Shown here piece by piece: positions 32,842 through 44,432 of a DNA stretch of 64,000 nucleotides (position 1 is its first letter; each line of letters starts with the position of its first letter). The notes below the pieces were generated by a model. That model was not told where the DNA came from, searched no databases, and saw nothing but the letters and a program-made list of their open reading frames with translations. Origin of the DNA: Thermanaerothrix daxensis (GTDB lineage Bacteria; Chloroflexota; Anaerolineae; Anaerolineales; Anaerolineaceae); assembly GCF_001306145.1 (NCBI RefSeq), contig NZ_LGKO01000006.1, forward strand, positions 217,236 through 281,235. Direction: 5' to 3'. The translations under genes and the position numbers were made by a program.

Positions 32842-35061
32842 ATGATTCCGATGGACGAGACCATTAAGCGGGTCATTCCTAACCACTTCAGCCTGCCCCG
32901 GCGCATCAATCGCCTGGGACAACTGGCTTACAACCTGTGGTGGACCTGGAATCCCGATGCTCAAATGCTCTACCGCCTGATCAGCCAGCGCTTGTGGGAT
33001 CAGGTCAACCACAACCCGGTGACCTTCCTGAAAAGGGTGGAGCGCAGTCAGTTAAATGCGGTGACCAATGACCGCCACTACCTGGACCTGTATGACCGCA
33101 CCATACAGCGCTTTGATGCCTATCTGCAGGATGCCGATACCTGGTTTGCACGCACCTATCCCCAGCACGTGAACGAGGTGATTGCCTACTTCTCGTTTGA
33201 GTTCGGCCTGCACGAGTGCCTACCGGTTTACGCAGGCGGGCTGGGTATTCTGGCCGGCGATCACCTCAAAGAAGCCAGCGACCTGGGTATGCCGGTGGTG
33301 GGGGTGGGGTTCATTTACAACCAGGGGTACTTTGTGCAGCGCATCACGGAGGATGGCTGGCAGGAGACCAGTACGTACTACCTGGACTATGACGAAGTGC
33401 CCCTCATCCCGCTGAGCGATGCCCAGGGTCAGCCGGTGCTGATCAGCGTGGAACTTCCGGGGCGGTTGGTGTATGCGCGCCTGTGGCAGGTGCAAGTGGG
33501 GCGGGTGGCGCTTTACCTTCTGGATACCAACCTGGAGCAGAATCAGGAGAACGACCGCCAGCTCACGGCACGGCTTTACAGCAGTGATCCTGAGGTGCGC
33601 ATCTCGCAGGAGATCCTGCTGGGGATTGGTGGGGTGCGTGCCTTGCGCCGCCTGGGAATTTACCCCAAGGTGTGGCACATGAACGAAGGCCATTCGGCTT
33701 TCCTGGTGCTGGAACGGGCGCGCGAACTGGTGCAGAGCGGCCTGACCTTTGAGCAGGCGGCGGCTCAGGTGCGTAAGGGCAATGTCTTCACCACCCACAC
33801 GCCCGTGCCGGCGGGGGTGGATCAATTCCCGCTGTGGCTGGTGGATAAGTACCTCTCGGCGCTGTGGCCGCAACTGGGCCTGACGCGCGAAGAACTGATT
33901 GCGTTGGGGCATCAGACCACGCCATGGGGGGAGTCGTTCTGCATGCCGGTGCTGGCATTGCGCCTATCAGACCATGCAAATGCGGTCTCCGAACTGCATG
34001 GAGAAGTCTCGCGGCGCATGTGGAACTTCTTGTGGCCTGACCGTCGTCCGGAGGATGTGCCGATCATTCACGTGACCAACGGGGTCCACACGCCCTCATG
34101 GCTGGCGCGGCGGCTGCGCCTGCTGTACGAACGTTATCTGGGGCCGGATTGGCTGGAACATCTGGATGAACCTGAATTGTGGGATCGCATTGCCAGCATC
34201 CCGGATCATGAATTGTGGGCGGTGCGTCAGCACCTCAAGCGAAAACTGGCGCTTTATGTCAATGAAAGGGCGCGCCAGTTGTGGATGCGCGGCAACGTGC
34301 ACCCCTCGCAGGTTCTCGCCAGCGGGGTTTTCCTGGAGCCTTATTCGCTGACCATTGGTTTTGCGCGGCGCTTTGCCACCTACAAGCGTGCCACCCTCAT
34401 CCTGCGCGATTACGAGCGCCTGCTGCGCATCATCACCAATGCGGATATGCCGGTGCAGATCATATTTGCCGGCAAGGCCCATCCGGCGGATGAGCCGGGC
34501 AAGTTGCTCATTCAGCAGGTATATCGGGCGGTCAAAGATCCGCGGGCGGCGGGGCGGTTGGTGTTCCTGGAAGATTACGATATTAACCTGGCGCGTCTGT
34601 TGGTGCAGGGAGTGGATGTGTGGCTGAACAATCCGCGTCGCCCGAATGAGGCCTCGGGTACTTCGGGCATGAAAGCGGCCCTAAACGGTGTGCTCAACTT
34701 CTCGGTGCTGGATGGCTGGTGGCGCGAGGCCTACAACGGCGCCAACGGCTGGGCAATTGGCGAGGATGCCGACCCGGTAGACCCGGCGCATCAGGATGAA
34801 CTGGATGCTCTCAGCCTTTACGACACGCTGGAGAAGGAGATCATCCCGCTTTACTACCAGAATCGCTCGGCAGATAACATCCCCTCCGGGTGGATTGCGC
34901 GGATCAAGGAATCCATTCGCACCCTGGCGCCGCAGTTCAGCACCCGCCGCATGCTCAAGGAATACCTGAGCGAGATGTACCTTCCCTGCCTGGAGGCGGA
35001 GGAGGGGCTCGCCTCCGAGAGCGAGACCGCGGCTTCGGTGACTTCGACGAAAGCGAGTTGA
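32842..35061 (+). CDS. glgP: Alpha-glucan (glycogen) phosphorylase, short form
   Basis: A 739-residue GT35 enzyme releasing glucose 1-phosphate from glycogen or maltodextrin. It begins with the DUF3417-type extension (RINRLGQLAYNLWWTWNPDA) of the short archaeal/Thermotoga form, then FSFEFGLHECLPVYAGGLG, HMNEGHSAFLVLER, and the PLP lysine K611 in EASGTSGMKAALNG. It is shorter than the enterobacterial type and lacks its regulatory site. A second ATG is three codons in. It works with the GH13 enzyme at 26935 in glycogen use. The next gene starts three bases after the stop. Confidence 0.95.
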   Translation: MIPMDETIKRVIPNHFSLPRRINRLGQLAYNLWWTWNPDAQMLYRLISQRLWDQVNHNPVTFLKRVERSQLNAVTNDRHYLDLYDRTIQRFDAYLQDADTWFARTYPQHVNEVIAYFSFEFGLHECLPVYAGGLGILAGDHLKEASDLGMPVVGVGFIYNQGYFVQRITEDGWQETSTYYLDYDEVPLIPLSDAQGQPVLISVELPGRLVYARLWQVQVGRVALYLLDTNLEQNQENDRQLTARLYSSDPEVRISQEILLGIGGVRALRRLGIYPKVWHMNEGHSAFLVLERARELVQSGLTFEQAAAQVRKGNVFTTHTPVPAGVDQFPLWLVDKYLSALWPQLGLTREELIALGHQTTPWGESFCMPVLALRLSDHANAVSELHGEVSRRMWNFLWPDRRPEDVPIIHVTNGVHTPSWLARRLRLLYERYLGPDWLEHLDEPELWDRIASIPDHELWAVRQHLKRKLALYVNERARQLWMRGNVHPSQVLASGVFLEPYSLTIGFARRFATYKRATLILRDYERLLRIITNADMPVQIIFAGKAHPADEPGKLLIQQVYRAVKDPRAAGRLVFLEDYDINLARLLVQGVDVWLNNPRRPNEASGTSGMKAALNGVLNFSVLDGWWREAYNGANGWAIGEDADPVDPAHQDELDALSLYDTLEKEIIPLYYQNRSADNIPSGWIARIKESIRTLAPQFSTRRMLKEYLSEMYLPCLEAEEGLASESETAASVTSTKAS

Positions 35062-35064
35062 GCC

Positions 35065-35592
35065 ATGCACCTGACGCTGACCTGGCAAAGTTTGCTGGTG
35101 GCGCTGGGCATTTTTGCCCTGCGTGTGTGCGATATGTCGCTTGATACCATCCGGGTGCTCTTCGTCGTACGCGGGCGCAAGGGGTTGGCCTGGGCACTGG
35201 GCTTCATGCAGTCCCTAATCTTCGTTATTGCCATCAGTTCGGTGCTGGCCAACCTGGACAATCCGCTTAACATCGTGGGGTATGCGGCCGGTTTTGCGAC
35301 CGGAAACGTGGTGGGCATGACGATTGAAGAGCGCCTGGCGATTGGGCATTTGCAACTGACCATCATCAGCCCGTTACGGGGAGCAGCCATTGCCGAGTTG
35401 TTGCGCTCGCATGGGTATGCCGTCACCGAGGTGGCTGGGCGGGGATTGAGCGGCACGGTCACCATTTTACACGTTGGGGTGATGCGTAAAAACCTCAGTG
35501 AGGTGGAGACGCTGGTGCTGGAAGCCGACCCCGAGGCTTTTGTGACGGCCGAGGAGATACGCCCGGTGCGGCGGGGCTACTGGCGCGCCTGA
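35065..35592 (+). CDS. UPF0316 (DUF5698/DUF2179) membrane protein
   Basis: A 175-residue protein with three N-terminal helices (about 8-80; RVCDMSLDTIRVLFVVRGRK and FATGNVVGMTIEERLAIG) then a soluble DUF2179 part from about 95 (SPLRGAAIAELLRSHGYAVT and GLSGTVTILHVGVMRK). The family resembles YitT/YebE-like membrane proteins with a ligand-binding domain; role unknown. Coupled to glgP by a three-base gap and followed by a strong terminator. Confidence 0.9.
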   Translation: MHLTLTWQSLLVALGIFALRVCDMSLDTIRVLFVVRGRKGLAWALGFMQSLIFVIAISSVLANLDNPLNIVGYAAGFATGNVVGMTIEERLAIGHLQLTIISPLRGAAIAELLRSHGYAVTEVAGRGLSGTVTILHVGVMRKNLSEVETLVLEADPEAFVTAEEIRPVRRGYWRA

Positions 35593-35608
35593 TGGGTATG
35601 AAGAGGGA

Positions 35609-35639
35609 CACCCCGGTCAGATGGCCGGGGTGTTTTTTA
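35609..35639 (+). terminator. Rho-independent terminator
   Basis: CACCCCGG and CCGGGGTG form an 8-base-pair stem followed by TTTTTT. It ends the glgP operon. Confidence 0.92.
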
Positions 35640-35652
35640 TCAACATGCAGCC

Positions 35653-35681
35653 TTGACCATAATCCTTTTGTTTGCTAAAAT
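35653..35681 (+). promoter_or_regulatory. Promoter of tRNA-Cys
   Basis: TTGACC at 35653-35658 and TAAAAT at 35676-35681 with a 17-base spacer, 11 bases before the tRNA. Confidence 0.75.
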
Positions 35682-35692
35682 GTCATCCGCAA

Positions 35693-35763
35693 GGCGACGT
35701 GGCCAAGTGGCAAGGCAAGGGTCTGCAAAACCCTGACCGCGGGTTCGAATCCCGCCGTCGCCT
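35693..35763 (+). tRNA. tRNA-Cys (anticodon GCA)
   Basis: Acceptor stem GGCGACG/CGTCGCC, D stem GCC/GGC, anticodon stem AGGGT/ACCCT with loop CTGCAAA (anticodon GCA), T arm GCGGG-TTCGAAT-CCCGC and U discriminator. CCA is not encoded. Confidence 0.97.
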
Positions 35764-35827
35764 CCTCGTGAAGCACCTTACCAGCCCCCGGCTTCCCTTA
35801 AACAGGGATGCCATCCCTGTAGAACGG

Positions 35828-35858
35828 CAACGCACCCGATGGATTCCTGGGTGCGTTG
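35828..35858 (+). terminator. Hairpin after tRNA-Cys
   Basis: CAACGCACCC pairs perfectly with GGGTGCGTTG, followed by tgcggtttt. Possible terminator for tRNA-Cys; it also lies directly before the HTH gene remnant. Confidence 0.6.
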
Positions 35859-35879
35859 TGCGGTTTTGAGAGGACGGGT

Positions 35880-36326
35880 GTGGCTGCACTTCCCACATTT
35901 CTTCCGGTTTCCGAAGCCGCCCGCAAGTACGGGTTGGATGAGGCGCATTTGCGCCGACTGATCGAGCGGGGTAAAATTAGGGCTGGAGTGGTAGCAGGTG
36001 AAATGGTCGTAAGCGAAGATGAAGTTAGGGTTGAAGCCATCGAACAAAAAGGTCTCCGCAAAGAGGATTTGCCGAAGTATTAGAAGCGTGCCCATCTAAA
36101 GGGGAGACCTATTTGGATCGCAAAAGCAGCCCGGGATTACCAAATTCCGCATCCTACAATCATAAAGTGGTTACGGGCTGGGATAATTAATACCCTTGGG
36201 AGAGAAGCTAAGCGTTTGTTGATTGATGAAGCTGATGTGGCTTACTGTGCTGAAATTTATCGGAGTCTTTCTTTGCCGGAGGCCCTTTTGGGCGGTTTAA
36301 GCGCGTCTTTGTTCAGGCATTGCTGA
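35880..36326 (+). pseudogene. Two-HTH DNA-binding protein interrupted by an in-frame TAG
   Basis: From a GTG at 35880 the frame encodes a MerR/excisionase-type helix-turn-helix (FLPVSEAARKYGLDEAHLRR) to a TAG at 36081-36083. In the same frame after the TAG comes a second such domain (WIAKAARDYQIPHPTIIKWL and RLLIDEADVAYCAEIYRS) to a TGA at 36324. Proteins with these two HTH units in one chain and the DEADVAYCAE segment are common in Chloroflexota, so the TAG most likely broke a single gene. The first 67 residues alone could still be made. It stands between tRNA-Cys and the restriction operon, a usual place for integrated elements. Confidence 0.7.
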
Positions 36327-36390
36327 ACAGGAGCAAGCAAAGAGTCAGGCGGGGTTGGGGGTGAACACCAGTCTCATAAAAAGGACGAAT

Positions 36391-39300
36391 TTACGCCATC
36401 ACCCATTCCTCGGTGAGGAGGGCGGCTTGTTCCAGGACGGTTTGGGTGGCTTTTTCTTGCTTGTCGGGCGGGTAATTGTGCTTGCGCAGGATGCGTTTGA
36501 TGCGGACGCGCAACTGGGCGCGGACGTTCTCGCGCAGGGTCCAATCGATGCTGACATTGTTGCGCACCGTACGCACCAGTTCGCGCGCAATGGCACGCAG
36601 GGTCTCGTCACCCAGGACTTTGACGGCGCTGTCGTTGGTCTCTAGGGCGTCATAAAAGGCCAGTTCTTCTTCGCTCAAGCCGAGTTGTTCACCGCGGGCG
36701 TTGGCAGCGCGCATTTCCTTTGCCAGAGCGATCATCTCTTCGATGACCTGAGCGGCCTCGATGGCGCGGTTCTGGTAGCGGCGCAGGGTTTGTTCGAGCA
36801 TTTCGGAGAAGGTGCGGCTCTGGACCAGGTTCTTGCGGCGCAGGCGGCTGATTTCACCTTGCAGTAACCGCTGGAGCAGTTCCACGGCCAGGTTTTTCTG
36901 CGGCAGACCGCGCAGTTCGGCCAGAAAGTCTTCGGAGAGGAGGGAGATGTCGGGTTTGCTCAGGCCCGCGGCGGCGAAGATATCCAGCACGCCCTGGGGG
37001 GCAATCGCCTGGGCTAGAATCTGGCGCACGGCGATATCCAGTTCTTCGGATGGGCGGCCTTCGGGCGGCGTGCGCTTGGAAAGGGCGGCTTGCACGCTCT
37101 GGAAGAAGGCGACTTCATCGCGGATGCGCAGCGCTTCGTCATGGGGCACGGCCAGGGCAAAGGCTTTGGAAAGGTCACGGGCGGCCTGAATCAGACGCTC
37201 TTTGCCGTTTTCCTGGGCGAGGATGTGTTCCAGGGCAGAAGGGAGCAAGTTCAGACGTTCCTGAGGCGTGCCGGTCAGCCAGGGGGTGTAGTCGAAGCCG
37301 TGGAACAAGTCGCGGCAGATCTCGTATTTCTCCAGCATCAGGCGCACGGCTTCTTCTTGCGGCAGGGCGGTTTGTCCCTGGCCGCCGCTCTCGGTATAGA
37401 CCGCCAGGGCTTCCTTGAGTTCCTGCGCCAGGCCGAGGTAGTCCACCACCAGGCCGCCGGGTTTGTCGCGGAAGACGCGGTTGACGCGGGCGATGGCTTG
37501 CATCAGGGCATGGCCGCGCATGGGCTTATCCAGGTACAGGGTGTGCAGGCTGGGGGCGTCGAAGCCGGTCAGCCACATGTCGCGCACGATAACCAGTTTG
37601 AAGGGATCATTCGGGTCGCGGAAGCGGTTGGCGAGGGCTTCGCGGCGGCGCTTGTCGCGGATGTGCGGCTGCCAGTCGGCGGGGTCGGCGGCCGAACCGG
37701 TCATCACCACCTTGATCTGACCGAGTTCATCGTTGGGGTCTTCCCACTCCGGACGCAGGCGCACGATCTCGCGGTAGAGTTCGACGGCAATGCGGCGGCT
37801 CATGCAGACGATCATGCCCTTGCCTTCCAGGGCAGCCAGGCGCTGCTCGAAGTGTTCGACGATGTCCTTGGCCAGGAGTTCGAGGCGGCGCGGCGCGCCG
37901 ACAATCGCTTCCAACTGCGCCCATTTGGTCTTGAGGTACTCCTTGCGTTCAACCTCCTCGCCTTCGGTAACTTCCTCGAACTGCTCGTCAATTTTCGGCT
38001 TGAGTTCTTCGGGCAGGGCAAGTTTCGCCAGGCGACTTTCGTAGTAAATCGGCACGGTGGCCCGGTCTTCGACGGCGCGCTGGATGTCGTAGATGCTGAT
38101 GTAATCGCCAAAGACGGCGCGGGTGTTGCGGTCGTTGAGTTCGAGCGGGGTGCCGGTGAAGGCGATGAAGGAGGCGTTGGGCAGGGCATCGCGCATGTGC
38201 CGGGCGTAGCCGTCTATGAAGTCGTACTGGCTGCGGTGGGCTTCATCGGCAATGACGATGATGTTGCGGCGTTCGGAGAGGACGGGGTTGCGGTCGCCTG
38301 CTTCTTCGGGCAGGAACTTCTGGATGGTGGTGAAGACCACGCCGCCCGATTGGACGCCGAGCAATTGCCGTAAGTGGGCGCGGCTCTCGGCTTGCACCGG
38401 CGCCTGACGCAGCAGGTCCTGACAGCGAGTAAACGTGCCGAACAGCTGGTCATCCAGGTCGTTGCGGTCGGTCAGGACCACGATGGTGGGGTTTTGCATG
38501 GCCGGTTCACGAATGACCCGCCCGGCGTAGAAGACCATGGTCAGGCTCTTGCCGCTGCCCTGGGTGTGCCAGACGACGCCCACGCGTTTGTCGCCGGGCT
38601 GTCCGCCGGGTTGGGAGCGCGTCAGGTAGCCCGGCCGGTCTTCCTGAACGGCGCGTTGCAGGTTGGCAGCGCGCAGCGTCTCGGCAACGGCAACCTGCAC
38701 GGCGTGGAATTGGTGGTAGCCCGCCACCTTCTTGACCAGGCGCGAGCGGTCACTCTCAAAGACGATGAAATCGCGCAGCAGAGAGAGCAGCCGTTCCGGC
38801 GCGAAGACGCCCTCCAGCAAGACCTGTAGTTCCGGCACGCGCGGCCCGGCGGCGGGGTCGCCGACCGGCGGGTAGAAGTCTTGGCCGGTGATGGTGCGCC
38901 AGGGTTTGAACCATTCCCGCCCGGCATCCAGCACGCCCAGGCGCGCTTCCAGCCCATCGGAAATCACCAGCAGTTCGTTGAAGGTGAACAGGGTGGGCAG
39001 TTCGGCGCGGTAGGTCTGGAGTTGCTGCCAGGCGGTCCAGATGGTAGCCTGCGCATCGGTGGGGTTCTTGAGTTCGATGATCGCCAGTGGCAGGCCGTTG
39101 ACAAACAGGACGATATCGGGGCGGCGCGAATGGCAGTTTTCGAGAACGGCCAATTGATTGACCGCCAGATAATCGTTTTGGTGCGGGTTGTCGAAGTCGA
39201 TCACCCGCGCCTGAGCGCCGCGAATGCCGCCCTCGGCGGCGCGGTATTCGACGTTCACCCCCTCGACCAGCATTTTGTGGAAGGCGCGGTTGCGCGTGAG

Positions 39301-39537
39301 CAGGTCGGCGCCTTCGGGGTGGGTGAGGCGGCGCCGGGCATCGTGCAGGGCCTCGGCGGGCAGGTGCGGATTGAGGCGCGCCAGGGCATCGCGCAGGCGG
39401 AATTCGAGGACGACGGTGGAGAAATCGGGGCGTTCGGCGGCGGGGCCATCGGGGGCGATTTCGTCCCCGTGCCGGATTTGCCAGCCGAGGGCTTCCAGCC
39501 AGGCCAGGGCGGCGGATTCGACTTCGGATTCGGTCAT
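36391..39537 (-). CDS. hsdR: Type I restriction enzyme R subunit HsdR
   Basis: A 1048-residue motor and nuclease subunit. The N-terminal nuclease site is [19 protein letters not shown] (about 142-160). The helicase part has [11 protein letters not shown] (Walker A, about 330), [11 protein letters not shown] (Walker B) and [15 protein letters not shown] with QAIARVNR (motifs V-VI). The C-terminal 200 residues are the helical HsdM-binding part. I chose the ATG at 39537 ([14 protein letters not shown]), which overlaps the RAYT stop as ATGA; an ATG three codons upstream is also in frame. It appears intact. Confidence 0.95.
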   Translation of the reverse strand: MTESEVESAALAWLEALGWQIRHGDEIAPDGPAAERPDFSTVVLEFRLRDALARLNPHLPAEALHDARRRLTHPEGADLLTRNRAFHKMLVEGVNVEYRAAEGGIRGAQARVIDFDNPHQNDYLAVNQLAVLENCHSRRPDIVLFVNGLPLAIIELKNPTDAQATIWTAWQQLQTYRAELPTLFTFNELLVISDGLEARLGVLDAGREWFKPWRTITGQDFYPPVGDPAAGPRVPELQVLLEGVFAPERLLSLLRDFIVFESDRSRLVKKVAGYHQFHAVQVAVAETLRAANLQRAVQEDRPGYLTRSQPGGQPGDKRVGVVWHTQGSGKSLTMVFYAGRVIREPAMQNPTIVVLTDRNDLDDQLFGTFTRCQDLLRQAPVQAESRAHLRQLLGVQSGGVVFTTIQKFLPEEAGDRNPVLSERRNIIVIADEAHRSQYDFIDGYARHMRDALPNASFIAFTGTPLELNDRNTRAVFGDYISIYDIQRAVEDRATVPIYYESRLAKLALPEELKPKIDEQFEEVTEGEEVERKEYLKTKWAQLEAIVGAPRRLELLAKDIVEHFEQRLAALEGKGMIVCMSRRIAVELYREIVRLRPEWEDPNDELGQIKVVMTGSAADPADWQPHIRDKRRREALANRFRDPNDPFKLVIVRDMWLTGFDAPSLHTLYLDKPMRGHALMQAIARVNRVFRDKPGGLVVDYLGLAQELKEALAVYTESGGQGQTALPQEEAVRLMLEKYEICRDLFHGFDYTPWLTGTPQERLNLLPSALEHILAQENGKERLIQAARDLSKAFALAVPHDEALRIRDEVAFFQSVQAALSKRTPPEGRPSEELDIAVRQILAQAIAPQGVLDIFAAAGLSKPDISLLSEDFLAELRGLPQKNLAVELLQRLLQGEISRLRRKNLVQSRTFSEMLEQTLRRYQNRAIEAAQVIEEMIALAKEMRAANARGEQLGLSEEELAFYDALETNDSAVKVLGDETLRAIARELVRTVRNNVSIDWTLRENVRAQLRVRIKRILRKHNYPPDKQEKATQTVLEQAALLTEEWVMA

Positions 39538-40303
39538 TGTGCCCATGCGTCCTCCGGCTCCGGTGTGGTGGCCGTCGGGTTTTCGCGGTCGAAGGCCCAG
39601 CGGGCAGGATTGTCGAGGATGTAGCGGCGAATGCGGTTGAGCGCATGTTCGTCACGGACGATGTGCTCGTAGTAGTTGCGTTGCCAGACCGCAACGTTGG
39701 CGGTTTGGCGGCATTGATTAATCCGTCGCGCCGAAAACGTTTTGAATTGACGAATGATTTCGGGCAATGCGTGTCGTTTCGGTTTCGCCGTGGTCGTGAT
39801 GGTAGGGGCGCGGTCCGTGGTGGTGGGGGCGGGTTCCGTGGTGGTAGGGGCAGGTTCCATGGTGGCAGGGGCGGGTTTTGTGGCGGTAGGGGCAGGTTCC
39901 ATGGTGGTAGGGGCGGGTTTTGTGATGGTAGGGGCGAGGTTCGTGGTGGTAGGGGCGGGTTTTGTGGCGGTAGGGGCGGGGTTCGTGGCGGTAGGGGCGG
40001 GTTCTGAACCCGCCCCTACGGTCACGTCGTCCGGGGCATCGGTGATAATCACGATGCCGTGCACGTGGTTTGGCATGACGACAAACGTATCCAATACAAT
40101 TCCCGTCACATGATTGACCAAATCATGCCATGTGAATTCGACGATCCGGCCGTATTCGTTCAACCGCATTGCCCCATCCACGACCTCACCGAACAAACAC
40201 GCCCGGTCCTGGGTGACAATGGTGATGAAATAGGCCCCGGCCTGCGAATAATCGTATCCCTTCAGGCGGATGCTACGGCGATGGTGTTTGGTCGGGTCGT
40301 ATC

Positions 40304-40307
<4 letters not shown>
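39534..40307 (-). CDS. RAYT: REP-associated tyrosine transposase, with an internal heptad-repeat insert
   Basis: A 257-residue Y1 transposase of the TnpA-REP type. The N-terminus [20 protein letters not shown], the metal-binding [11 protein letters not shown] (H81, H83) and the catalytic region [16 protein letters not shown] (Y212/Y213) are typical. Between them, at about residues 97-172, lies a stretch of roughly ten PAPTxTx heptads encoded by a 21-base tandem repeat (39797-40019), which is not part of the family and begins with a perfect palindrome. The gene is joined to hsdS (ATGA at 40304-40307) and to hsdR (ATGA at 39534-39537), so it is a working part of the hsd transcript. RAYTs act on REP palindromes; matching palindromes lie in hsdM and hsdS. 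Whether the insert abolishes catalysis is unknown. Confidence 0.88.
39797..40019 (-). repeat. About ten 21-base tandem repeats inside the RAYT gene
   Basis: The unit on the plus strand is of the form GGTAGGGGCGGGTTTTGTGGC with many single-base variants; the protein reads PAPTxTx per unit. It starts from the REP-like palindrome at 39991-40019 and looks like a slippage or RAYT-driven expansion of one arm of it. Confidence 0.92.
39991..40019. repeat. Perfect REP-like palindrome in the RAYT gene
   Basis: Arms GTAGGGGCGGGTT and AACCCGCCCCTAC (13 of 13 pairs) with a three-base loop CTG. Closest to the ideal form of the three palindromes in this operon. Confidence 0.95.
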
Positions 40308-41669
<1,362 letters not shown>

Positions 41670-41680
<11 letters not shown>

Positions 41681-43235
41681 ACCCCAACTCCCGCAAATTG
41701 GCTTCAATGGCCGCGTCCAGGCGCCGGGCTTCGGCCTGCAGGGCGCGCCATTCGGCGCTCAGGCGGCGCATCTTCTGGTCGAAGGGTTCGTCGTCTTCTT
41801 CTTTCACGGCCACACCCACGTAACGCCCCGGCGTGAGGACGTAATTGTGCTTGCGAATCTCCTCCAGCGTGGCGGATTTGCAAAAGCCGGGGATGTCCTT
41901 GTAAGGACGGGGTTGAAACCCGCCCCTACATGGTTCGCCGCGCCACGCATGATACGTATCGGCAATTTTGCGGATCTCCTCGTCGGTCAGTTCGCGGTGG
42001 GTGCGGTCCACCATGCGGCCCATCTGGCGTGCGTCAATGAACAGTACCTGACCACGGCGCTGCTCAGGCTTTCCCCGCCGCAGAAACCACAGGCAGGCCG
42101 GAATTTGTGTCGAATAGAAGAGTTTGTCCGGCAGCGCCACCATGCAATCTACCAGGTCGTCTTCGAGGATGGCACGGCGGATTGCGCCTTCGTTGGACTG
42201 GTTGGAGGACATCGAACCGTTGGCCAGCACAAAGCCCGCCACGCCGCCCGGCGCCAGGTGGTAAATCATGTGCTGCACCCAGGCAAAGTTGGCGTTGCTC
42301 GCCGGGGGAATGCCGTACTTCCAGCGCTTGTCCTCGCGCAGGCGTTCGCCGCCCCAATCCGAGACGTTGAAGGGCGGATTGGCGAGGATGTAGTCGGCGC
42401 GCAGATCGGGGAAGCGGTCGTCGTGGAACGAATCGCCGTGCGCAATCTGGCCATCAATGCCGCGAATTGCCAGGTTCATCTTGCACAGGCGCCAGGTGTT
42501 GTAATTCGATTCCTGGCCGTAGATGGAAATGTCGGCCCGGGCGCGCCCGCCGTTGCCGTTGCCGGTGGCGTGGGCACGGATGAAATTGATGGACTGGACG
42601 AACATCCCGCCGGAGCCACAGCACGGGTCATAGACGCGCCCGCGGTAGGGTTCGATCATCTCGACCAGTAGTTTGACGACGCACTGCGGGGTGTAGAACT
42701 CGCCGCCCTTCTTGCCCTCGGCGCTGGCAAACTGCGAAAGGAAGTACTCATAAACGCGCCCCAGAATGTCCTTCTCCTGAGCGGTCTGATTGCCGATGCG
42801 GATATTGGTAATGAGGTCAACCAGTTGTCCCAGGCGCTGCTTGTCGAGAGCCGGGCGGGCGTACTCTTTGGGCAGGACGCCTTTGAGGGCCGGGTTATCT
42901 CGTTCGATGGCGGTCATGGCCTCGTCAATCACCTGCCCGATTCCTGGCTGCCGCGCCATGGCCTGAATCGCCGACCAGCGCGCTTCGGGCGGCACCCAGA
43001 AGATGTTTTGAGCGCGGTACTCATCCGGATCTTCGGGGTCGGCACCTTCGGCGCGCTCGGCCTCCAACTGGGCGCGGTACTCCTCGAAGGCGTCCGAGAT
43101 GTACTTGAGGAAAATCAACCCTAGCACCACGTGTTTATACTCGGCAGCGTCCATGCTGCCGCGCAGCGCATCGGCGGCGGCCCACAAGTTGCGTTCAAAG
43201 CCCAGCGTTGCACCGTTGGAATAGGTTTGGGTCAT
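41670..43235 (-). CDS. hsdM: Type I restriction methyltransferase subunit HsdM
   Basis: A 521-residue N6-adenine methyltransferase. The helical N-terminus ([20 protein letters not shown]), the AdoMet motif [10 protein letters not shown] at about 204, and the catalytic NPPF at about 290 are intact. At about 435-445 is a ten-residue insert ([10 protein letters not shown]) encoded by a REP-like palindrome at 41901-41929, within a loop after [12 protein letters not shown]. The reading frame is kept, so the enzyme is probably active. It is the first hsd gene and is followed by hsdS with an 11-base overlap. Confidence 0.95.
41901..41929. repeat. REP-like palindrome inserted in hsdM
   Basis: Reads on the minus strand GTAGGGGCGGGTT, then TCAAC, then the second arm CCCGTCCTTAC with mismatches. 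It is the same element as in hsdS and the RAYT gene. It adds ten codons without a stop. Confidence 0.9.
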
Positions 43236-43246
43236 AGCATCTCCGG

Positions 43247-44155
43247 TTAGAGGGTTTGTTGATAAGACTGAGTGATGAGTGCAAAGACGGCTTCCAGTTG
43301 GTCGGGGGATTTCAACATCACCTCAACATCGCCGGTGCCCCAATGCCCAACCTGACGCACATCACGTGCCAGGTGAAAGGGGTCTTGCAACGATTCCGGC
43401 GCAATGTCCAACCAGATTTTTAGTTGTCTGGATTGTACCCACACTTCGCAGAAATTCCTGCCATGCTTGTAAACGACATAGTGTTTGACAGCCTTTTCGG
43501 CCACTTCTTCGTCCAAGGCTAGAATCCGTTCGCGTAACTGTTCAAACAGGGCAACTATTTCAGGCGGTTTATCGCGCAAATGGTCCTCGACGTGATATTC
43601 CACCAGCAGTTCTTCTTCCTCATCAGCAGGCGCGGCCGCCTCTCGACGGCGCGGCGTCGGGGAAATAGCCGCATAGATTTGTTCCAGATACAGCAAGTCT
43701 TGCCCATACAGACGATAAATCCATAACTCGATGTTTGCGCCGATGCGATTGACCGCGTATTTGTCGTACTCGCTGAAATTCTCAGCGATCAGGATCAGGC
43801 GTGGGTTGCTCCAGTCAATCTCGATCGCTGTCCCCAACATTTCCTGCGCTTTGAGCGTGAAATCCCCTTTGTGGTCCACCAACCAATCCAGGTAGAACAA
43901 ACCTTGATTGATGATGTTTTCCCTGCCGGTCTTTTTGAACTCAATGATGGTGGGAGTGCCGTTTTCATCAAGGCCAAGTGTGTCAATCCGTCCGCGCTGG
44001 CGGTCGCCGGTTGCAAACTCGGAGGCAAGAAAGCGTACACCGAGCAGAGTTTCACTATTCTGCTCAACCAATTTTTGCAATTGGCGTTCTCTGTCAAATA
44101 CCCCCGTTGGGATTTGCCGGACACTTCCGTCAGATAGGATGCGATAGAGCGGCAT
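43247..44155 (-). CDS. NucS-like nuclease domain with DUF5655
   Basis: A 302-residue protein. The first half (residues about 20-160) is a PD-(D/E)xK nuclease-like fold: [20 protein letters not shown] gives the D-(x)n-ExK active site. The second half, from about 190, resembles DUF5655 ([34 protein letters not shown]), a domain often attached to such nucleases. It starts the hsd operon, 11 bases ahead of hsdM, so it may assist restriction or repair of the cut DNA. This partnership is inference from position. Confidence 0.85.
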   Translation of the reverse strand: MPLYRILSDGSVRQIPTGVFDRERQLQKLVEQNSETLLGVRFLASEFATGDRQRGRIDTLGLDENGTPTIIEFKKTGRENIINQGLFYLDWLVDHKGDFTLKAQEMLGTAIEIDWSNPRLILIAENFSEYDKYAVNRIGANIELWIYRLYGQDLLYLEQIYAAISPTPRRREAAAPADEEEELLVEYHVEDHLRDKPPEIVALFEQLRERILALDEEVAEKAVKHYVVYKHGRNFCEVWVQSRQLKIWLDIAPESLQDPFHLARDVRQVGHWGTGDVEVMLKSPDQLEAVFALITQSYQQTL

Positions 44156-44432
44156 TTTCTCCTCCTGCAGAGATATCAGAAATTTTATGCTTGCCGCAAA
44201 TCAACCGTCTCCCACCTGAAAATCATCCATTAGGCCCATTGGTAGAAATCTTCAACACAATTCGCCCGCGGTAACGGTCATTTGCGCGGGCGACAAAATT
44301 TACTACGATAATATTTGCCGCTACGCGCCGTCACCGCGTAGCCATCTCAGCCTCGCCACAACCACCGGCGGGGCTGAGTTTGTCTCGATTAAGTATATCT
44401 ATTTCTCAACAAGTTTCAAGCTCACATGACGG
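44156..44432. other. Intergenic region with several hairpins
   Basis: It holds TCGCCCGCG/CGCGGGCGA (near 44266-44297), CTACGC/GCGTAG (near 44320-44342), and a CTCAGCC...GGGCTGAG stem near 44347-44377 that could end the nuclease gene on the minus strand. No coding signature. The hsd operon promoter must lie here but no clear hexamers were found. Confidence 0.5.

Noticed and set aside
37090..38373. A 427-residue plus-strand frame
   Set aside because: It lies opposite hsdR, whose helicase motifs are clear. The frame is an antisense shadow of GC-rich coding DNA.
39537..40113. Plus-strand frames rich in GGRGRFHGG or VVVGAGS
   Set aside because: Translations of the tandem repeat inside the RAYT gene in other frames.
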